The position numbers and the translations under genes were made by a program. The notes beneath the pieces are model-generated. The model searched no databases. It was not told where the DNA came from and saw only the letters and a list, made by a program, of their open reading frames with translations. From Patagioenas fasciata (Eukaryota > Chordata > Aves > Columbiformes > Columbidae), in assembly GCF_037038585.1 (NCBI RefSeq), contig NC_092541.1:2539445-2603444 (forward strand): 64,000 nt of DNA, given 5' to 3'. Each line of letters starts with the position of its first letter. Position 1 is the stretch's first letter. Below, one piece after another: positions 58,055 to 64,000 of the stretch.

Positions 58055-61000
58055 GTAAGTGGCACCTGGAGGGGCTGGGGGGTGTTGGAGGACTGGGGGG
58101 CTCCCCGGTGTGTGCTGGGGGTGCAGCTGGAGGTGTCACCCAGGGGTGCAGGTTGTGTGCGGCGCGACTGCGTCCCTGTGCGTGGGTGTTTGCACGTCCC
58201 TGGGCACGGAGCTGACCCCTGCCCCCCGGCTTTGTCCCAGTGCTGCCCACCATGGGCTGCCACCCCCAGGTGAGGGACAGGGAACAGCACCCAGGGGCCA
58301 GCCCAGCAACTCCTGTTTCTCAATCGGGTGCATTAAAATCCCTCCTGAGAGGCAGAATTCACACCCAGGAGCTGCTGCCCCAGCTCCAGTCCCCCCAGAC
58401 ACAGCTCCAAGGCGGGGACATCCCGAACCGAGGGTCTGGGGACATCGCTGACATCTCATATTGTCCCCCCGTCCATGCACCAGCACTAGTCACCCCTGTG
58501 GCTGTCCCCTCCCCTGCTCACTGTCCCAGAGGCAGCGGTGGGACACGGCCACGCTGGGTGGGGGACACGAGGAGGTCCCGTGCTGACCCCATCCCATTCT
58601 CAGGGGTGTCGTGCGGGTGGACATCGAGCTGCGGGACGTGTCCATCGACCAGTGCGCCAGCGGGCCGGGCTGGTTCGCAGACACGCACCGCTGCGACCTC
58701 AACAGCACCCAGGTACCGTCCCTGGCGCCCAAATCCCACCCTGGGGCTCCCCCGCATTGAACCATCCCCGTCCCCCTGGCCGGGTGTCCCCACCGTGTGT
58801 CCCTCTCTCCGGGCTGAGCTTTATCCCCTCCCGGCCGATCCATCTGCTTCGTTCAGCTGCTCTCGGTGCCGGAGCCGAGGGGTTTATTGTGCAAATCTGC
58901 CTTTCCCGCTGCCAGCGTGTGACCCGCCTGCTCCCTGCCCGGCACCGCGGGGACAGCCGGGCTCAGGGGGTGGCAGCCGGCGGACAAATCACCCCAAATA
59001 GCAGCCCCCGGTCCCCTCCAGCAGTGCCCACCTGGTGATGCCTGAGCTGTTTTAGGGCTTGGCACAACCAGCAGCATCCCCAGCCAGGGCGAACCGCGCA
59101 GCCCCCAGCTCGGTGTGAGCAGGGTGACACCCCAAAACTGTCCCCAAATGGGAAAAGTGTCACCAGCTTCGCTTTCCCACCAGCGCCTGGCGGGTGATGC
59201 CGTGGGGAGGGCCGGGCTGTGCCGCTGGGCATCTCTCCAGAAAACAACAATTCCCAGAAAAGCCGCAGCCCGGCTCGTTCGGGGCAGGATCCGCAGGGGA
59301 CGGGGGGATTAGGGTAGTGGTGCCCTCCCCGCCGCTGCCGTCACGACCGGGCAGGATTAGTGCGCTCGGCTGCATTAGGTGCCCATTTAGGGTTTAGGGA
59401 GGGATTTGGGGGCCAGGCTTTGGCTTTTAGTTCTTAAATGTTGAACCACTGCTTCCTCCCGGTGTGGAGGAGGATGGTGTGGGGTCAGGTCCCCGTAACC
59501 AGAGGGGACAGGGGGAGCACACAGGGTGCAGGACGAGCCCTGGCCGTTGTGTGCGTCTCAGCCTGTCTCCACAGTGTGTCCCCCAGGAGAGCCGCGGCTT
59601 CATCCTCGGGAGGTACCTGTGCCGCTGCAAGCCGGGCTTTTACGGGGCCGGCGGCGTGGCCAGTGGTCCCCGGGCAGGTGGGTGCCCCAGGGTCCCCGTT
59701 TCACCCAGTGGCACGTGGCTACAGGGTGCAGGGCTGGAGGGGCTTTGGGGACCCCCAGCACGTGCCACCAAGAAAAGTGCCACCAAACGCAATGCGGTAA
59801 CTTCACCTGGCTGTCACTCTGTCCCCAGGCGCGGCGGGGGCAGACGGGGGGTCCCGGCTGGCGTGCCGGCCGTGCCGCCCGGGCTGTGTCACCTGCCAGG
59901 ACGATGCGCCCTGCCTGATCCAGGAGGACCGGGCGCTGCGGGCGGCCGTGCTGTCCTGCCAGGCCGGCTGCATGCTGGCCGTGTTCCTCAGCATGCTCGT
60001 CTCCTACCACTTCCGACGGAGCAAGGCAAGGTGTCCCCACGTCCCCTCTCCCACCCGCCCCAAACCCCGCGGGGGTCTCTATGGGAGGACGTCCCAGCCC
60101 GGGGCGCTCGGGGCTCTCCCTGCCCGGGCTCCATCGCCCTGGCTGCACCCTCACGCCTCTGTCCCCGCAGAGGATCCGGGCGTCGGGGGTCGTCCTCCTG
60201 GAGACCATCCTCTTCGGGTCTCTCCTCCTCTACTTCCCCGTGAGTAACCGGCCATCCCCAGGGCTGGAAAACTCCCGGCTGGGTTTGGGGGTGTTTGCAG
60301 CCTGGTTACCCCCCAGGCAAGGCCACCGAGCTGGCCCCACGCCGCGCATGGGCACAGCTCCACCTAATTGTTAATTTTGCTGGCGCAGCCCCTGGCGGCT
60401 GCGGTATAAACCTTCTCGGGAAACCAAATCCCTCTTCTCCCGCCGGCAGTGGGAATTAATCCCTGCCCAAATCCTCAATCCCTCCCGCCAGAGCTGCGGC
60501 GGATGCCATAGAGCCAAGCGAGGAGGGTGGAGGTGGGGCCGGCCCTGGAAATGGGTGGTTTTTGCATTCCCAGCATTTTCTGCTCCCCCCCATCAGGAGG
60601 ATCCAGCTCTCTGCCCCCCACCCACCCCTCTCTCTACCCACTCCAGGTTTTCATCCTCTACTTCAAGCCGAGCATCTTCCGCTGCATCGTCCTGCGCTGG
60701 GTGCGCGTGTTGGGCTTCGCCATTGTCTACGGCACCATCACCCTCAAGCTGTACAGGTAGCGGGGACGGGGGGCTGGATGCTGGGGACCCCCTGAGAGGG
60801 GACACTGGGGGCTCACCCCTCTGCGCCTCACAGGGTGCTGAAGGTGTTCCTGTCCCGCACGGCCCAGCGGGCGCCCTACGTGTCGAGCGGGCGGGTACTG
60901 AAGATGCTGGGGCTGATCCTGCTCCTGGTGCTGTGGTTCCTGGCGGCCTGGACCGCGGGGATGCTGGAGAACGTCGACAAGAACATCCCGCTGGTGGTCC

Positions 61001-64000
61001 GCACCCAGACTGCCCGCGGGCTCCACTTCTACATCTGCAGCCACGACCGCTGGGACTACATGATGGTGATCGGTGAGACCACCCCGCACAGTCCTGGGGG
61101 TCCCCAGAGCCGCAGGACCCCATCCCATCACCACAGCACATGGGGTTTTAATTTCCTTGTCCGTTTAACCTGCGTGGATCCTGCAAGCAGGGCCGGGGTG
61201 CCCAAGCTGCCTCCTCCCAGCATCCCCAGGACTTGCCCTGGCGCAGTGATCCTGAGGGTCTTTTCCAACCAAAATGATTCTGTGGGTGCAGGGAGGTCCT
61301 GGTGGGCAGCAGCACCCACCCCGCAGCTCAGTACCCGTGGGTGCCAGCTGGGCAAACGTGCCAATGGTGACGGGTGCTCTCTCCCGCAGCCGAAATGCTG
61401 TTCCTGCTGTGGGGCAGCTCCCTCTGCTACGCCACGCGCGCCGTGCCCTCCGCCTTCCATGAACCCCGCTACATGGGCATCGCGCTGCACAACGAGCTCA
61501 TGATCTCGGCCGCCTTCCACGTGGTCAGGTAGGACATGGGACCGCGGTGGGGCTGGGAACTGGAATTCCCATCCCCGGTGATGTGGAGGAACCGGCAGCA
61601 AAGCGCTGAAGCTGGCAGGTTCCTTGCGGGGTCCGGAGGTGGGGACGGGGCTGTGGGTGCTTCGGGGGGACCCGGCACTGCCCTCATTCCCCCTTCCAGG
61701 TTCATCATGGTCCCCTCGCTGCACCCCGACTGGACCCTGCTGCTCTTCTTCGCCCACACCCACGGCACCATCACCATGACCCTGGCACTGCTCTTCATCC
61801 CCAAGGTAACACCCAGCCCCACCTCGGTGTCCCCCTTCGGTGGAGACGGGGCTGGGGTCCCCCAGCATTTCAGGGACCCCCTCGGTGATCTCGCCCCCAG
61901 TTCCTGCACGCCGGCTCGCCGCTGCGGGAGGAGATCGCGGCCGAGGTCTACGAGGACGAGCTGGACATGCGACGCTCGGGCTCCTGCCTCAACAGCAGCA
62001 TCACCTCAGCCTGGAGCGAGCACAGTCTCGACCCCGATGACATTCGGGTGGGTGGCACACTCAGGACCTTCTTTTGACGCTAGCTATGCAGCCCTGCGCA
62101 GAGTAAGAGGTGCCTTTCGCGATCTTTCTCCTGATGCAAAGCAAAGAGGGGGGTGGAAAAGGGGGTACAGAGGGAACCACCATCAGTTGGGGAAACCTGC
62201 TGTGTCCCCTTGTCCCAAATCCAGAGCCCACCCAGTGTGCAATAACCCAAATTTTAGCACACAGAGACGAAATACTGTTTATTACAGAGTTGTGCTACAA
62301 TAAAGCCAGCGATCAAGAAACGAAAGGAACAGCCATTATATACAAAATCATACCACCGCATTCACACCCTAAAGAGCCAATTGATTACACGTTTGCATAT
62401 TGGTCATATAATCATTTTAGCGCATAATGAGCAACACTCAGCTAAAGAACACTTTATCCAAAAGTCTTAAAATATGTGTTAAAACTCAACTCCTAGTGCA
62501 GGCTCCAGGATGCCTAAAGCTGCCAGGTCTGGGTAGTCTCTGATCTGGTGCTTTGCAAGTCACTCTGATCTTTGTTGGATGAGCAAACTGACCTAAAACT
62601 AAGAGGATTTACACATCTTTAGGTTATTTGCCGACAGGATTCATTCTTATTATTTGCCGACAGGATTCATTCTTTTAAGTGGCAACGACCACATCTGGGG
62701 TTGGGGGGGACGAGCAGCGTGGGAGCTTGGGGACATGGGGACAGCTCGGCTGTGGGATCCAAGGGGGTCTGTCCCATTGTACCCGCTCTCCTCTCTCCCC
62801 CCTCTCTGTGTCCCCCCCGCCACGGCGCAGGAGGAGCTGAAGAGGCTCTACCAGCAGCTGGAGGTGCAGACGACGCGGCGGATGGCGGCCAACAACCCCC
62901 ACCTCCCCAAGAAGCGCAGCTCCCGCCGCAGCCTGGGCCGCTCCATCCTGCGCCGCGTCACTGAGCCGCCCGCCGCCCGCCGGAGCAGAGGGGGGGACAC
63001 CCCAACACGCCGCGGCTCCTCGGCCAAGCGGGTCCCCGAGTCCGGCGGCACCGGCCTGCGGATGCGAGATGAGGGGTCCCGGCCCCGCGGCGCAGCCCTG
63101 CGCAAGTCCCGCAGCACCGAGGGGCCCGCGCGGGACCCCCGGGGGGGACCTGGCACCCCCGAGGAGCCCACGCCGGGGAGGATGATGATGGCGATGGCTG
63201 CGGAGCCGTCGGACAGCGAATCGTTGGACGCCGTCCCGCTTGTGTGCAAGTCGGCGAGTGCTCACAACCTGGGGGGGCACGGGCAGCCCCCCCCGCCCCG
63301 CGCAGCCCCCCTGCACAAGTCCCTGAGCGTTGTCACCGGAGCCCGGGAAGCGGCTCTGCTCGCTGCCAGTCGAGCGGCGCAGGAGGGGTGGCACCTCAAC
63401 CAGCACCCGTCCTCGGGGCACTCCGTGAGCCAGGGACCCCCCGAGGACAGCGGGGAGCCCCAAAGCCCCCATGCACCCCCACCAGCTGGCTCCAGCCCCG
63501 CCGAGGGCTCCCAGGAGGACACGTCCCTGCCGGGCGATGGCAAAGTGCAGAAACACGTCACCTACGCGCCCATCAAGAGCATCAGCGTCGACAGCTCCCC
63601 CGCCCCGGGGCGGGTGCGGGTGGCGGTGAGAAGGACCCCCCCGCCACCCCCCGTCCGCTGCCAGAGCCTGGGACAGCGTGTAGCACCAAGCGGGGACAGC
63701 CCGGAGCCACCCACGGACCCCCCGGCACAGACGGGGACACCAGAGGGGGCAGCGGAGGACGACGCGGTGCGCACAGCCCCCCCGGCGGGACAGGGCAGGC
63801 TGGTGCCCGCAGCCCCCACCCCAGCACAGGTCTGTCCCTGGGAGCTGCTCCAGGATGAGATCCTGAGCCAGAAGCAAAAAGCCGCCGAAGCAGCAAATTT
63901 GGAGACCTCCGGTGACGCAGCGACCGCCCCCCCCAGCCTCAAGCCACCCTCCCAGAGGACCCTCCGCGGTTTGGGACTCGCCATCAAAGCCTTGAACCGC
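57231..64000 (+). CDS. GPR179: Probable G protein-coupled receptor 179, 5' part, cut by the window end
   Basis: Exons: 57231-58054, 58604-58712, 59575-59677, 59829-60025, 60171-60239, 60647-60756, 60834-61072, 61390-61528, 61700-61805, 61901-62047 and 62831 to beyond 64000, giving 1,071 residues in one frame. Layout: signal peptide, large ectodomain, cysteine-rich segment, seven membrane helices and the start of a long disordered tail with CPWE. GPR179 is an orphan class C-type receptor at the dendritic tips of retinal ON-bipolar cells. It anchors RGS7/RGS11-Gbeta5 complexes and TRPM1, and loss causes congenital stationary night blindness in man. One intron (60026-60170) uses a GC donor. The ORF is intact, so the gene looks functional. 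Confidence 0.93.
58604..59677 (+). CDS. GPR179: GPR179 exons 2-3 (end of ectodomain, EGF-like cysteines)
   Basis: Exon 58604-58712 encodes GVVRVDIELRDVSIDQC and ends DLNSTQ with an N-glycosylation sequon. Exon 59575-59677 encodes CVPQESRGFILGRYLCRCKP and GFYGAG, an EGF-like cysteine pattern. Junction phases are 2, 0 and 1. The 0.86-kb intron between them holds no exon. Confidence 0.9.
59829..62047 (+). CDS. GPR179: GPR179 exons 4-10 (seven-transmembrane domain)
   Basis: Seven exons encode all helices: TM1 CQAGCMLAVFLSMLVSY, TM2 VVLLETILFGSLLLYF, TM3 RVLGFAIVYGTITLKL, TM4 MLGLILLLVLWFLAAW, TM5 MLFLLWGSSLCYATRAV, TM6 NELMISAAFHVVRFIMV, TM7 TLLLFFAHTHGTITMTLALL. Before TM1 lies a cysteine-rich CRPCRPGCVTCQDD. 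After TM7 comes SAWSEHSLDPDDIR. All junctions are in phase when exon 59829-60025 ends at a GC donor (AAG|GCAAGG). Confidence 0.93.
61241..61285 (+). mobile_element. CR1 LINE 3' tail remnant, plus orientation
   Basis: gcgcagtgatcctgagggtc followed by ttttccaaccaaaatgattc resembles a CR1 end. About 45 bp lie in a GPR179 intron. Confidence 0.75.
62236..62662 (-). mobile_element. Endogenous retrovirus LTR, minus orientation, in a GPR179 intron
   Basis: An AT-rich block of about 400 bp contrasts with its GC-rich surroundings. Read on the minus strand it starts TGTCGGCAAATAA (ending at 62636, with a second copy at 62662) and ends TTATTGCACA at 62236. These form an imperfect terminal inverted repeat with TG...CA ends. 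Inside are TATATAA (62336-62342), an AATAAA (62278-62283) 55 bp further on and an inverted CCAAT. Next to the CA end is a possible primer-binding site, tgggtgggctctggattt (62217-62234, minus sense), loosely like tRNA-Pro. No retroviral gene is present. Confidence 0.6.
62831..64000 (+). CDS. GPR179: GPR179 last visible exon (cytoplasmic tail, incomplete)
   Basis: 390 codons open to the window edge. It starts EELKRLYQQLEVQTTRR, a short helical or coiled-coil region, then AANNPHLPKKRSSRRSLGRS, and later KSASAHNL and HKSLSV blocks. The first CPWE motif (VCPWELL) falls at about residues 1016-1019, followed by RGLGLAIKALNR at the edge. CPWE motifs in this family recruit RGS or activated G-alpha partners. 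More repeats are expected beyond 64,000. Confidence 0.92.

Noticed and set aside
60030-60036. Canonical GT donor (aag/gtgtcc) for the GPR179 TM1 exon
   Set aside because: It would leave phase 2 into an exon that must be read in phase 0, destroying TM2. The GC donor five bases earlier preserves the frame.

Overview
The window looks like GC-rich, gene-dense bird DNA, probably from a microchromosome. Several truncated CR1 LINE 3' ends (the main bird retroposon) are scattered through it. Introns are short, CpG-rich first exons are frequent, and G/C-rich minisatellites are abundant. Four protein-coding genes can be assembled exon by exon from splice sites and reading phase. From left to right they are the 3' end of SRCIN1 (+), all of ARHGAP23 (-), all of SOCS7 (-), and the 5' two-thirds or less of GPR179 (+, running off the right edge). 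From memory this is the gene set and relative orientation of human 17q12 (chicken chromosome 27), so the block is conserved synteny. The species cannot be named from the sequence.

Layout: 1-6,370 holds the last two coding exons and long 3' UTR of SRCIN1 (p140Cap, a neuronal Src inhibitor). SRCIN1 and ARHGAP23 meet tail to tail, about 360 bp apart, with a CR1 fragment between them. ARHGAP23 (6,725 to about 32,100) has 24 coding exons. Their lengths sum to 4,611 nt, an exact multiple of three, giving about 1,536 aa with PDZ, PH and RhoGAP domains. About 32,100-39,300 is non-coding DNA with one extra CpG-rich candidate first exon (36,673), a perfect 96-bp palindrome and a CCAT microsatellite. 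SOCS7 (about 39,305-55,900) has nine coding exons with an SH2 domain and a SOCS box, plus a 4.4-kb 3' UTR containing a CR1 copy. SOCS7 and GPR179 are head to head with about 1.3 kb between start codons. GPR179 (57,231 to beyond 64,000) encodes a signal peptide, the ligand-binding-type ectodomain, seven membrane helices and the start of the CPWE-repeat tail.

The four genes are neighbours rather than a pathway: a Src/cytoskeleton adaptor, a Rho GTPase-activating protein, a Cullin-5 ubiquitin ligase receptor and a retinal orphan receptor. I found no CRISPR, operon or defence-type system; this is ordinary vertebrate chromosome. The unusual content is structural. SOCS7 has a 2.1-kb homopurine array that makes up about 90% of one intron and ends about 40 bp from a splice acceptor. 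Two perfect zero-spacer palindromes (82 and 96 bp) lie in and upstream of ARHGAP23 intron 1. GPR179 has an apparent GC-AG intron and an endogenous-retrovirus LTR in another intron. There are also candidate alternative first exons of ARHGAP23 and a possible N-terminal extension of SOCS7.
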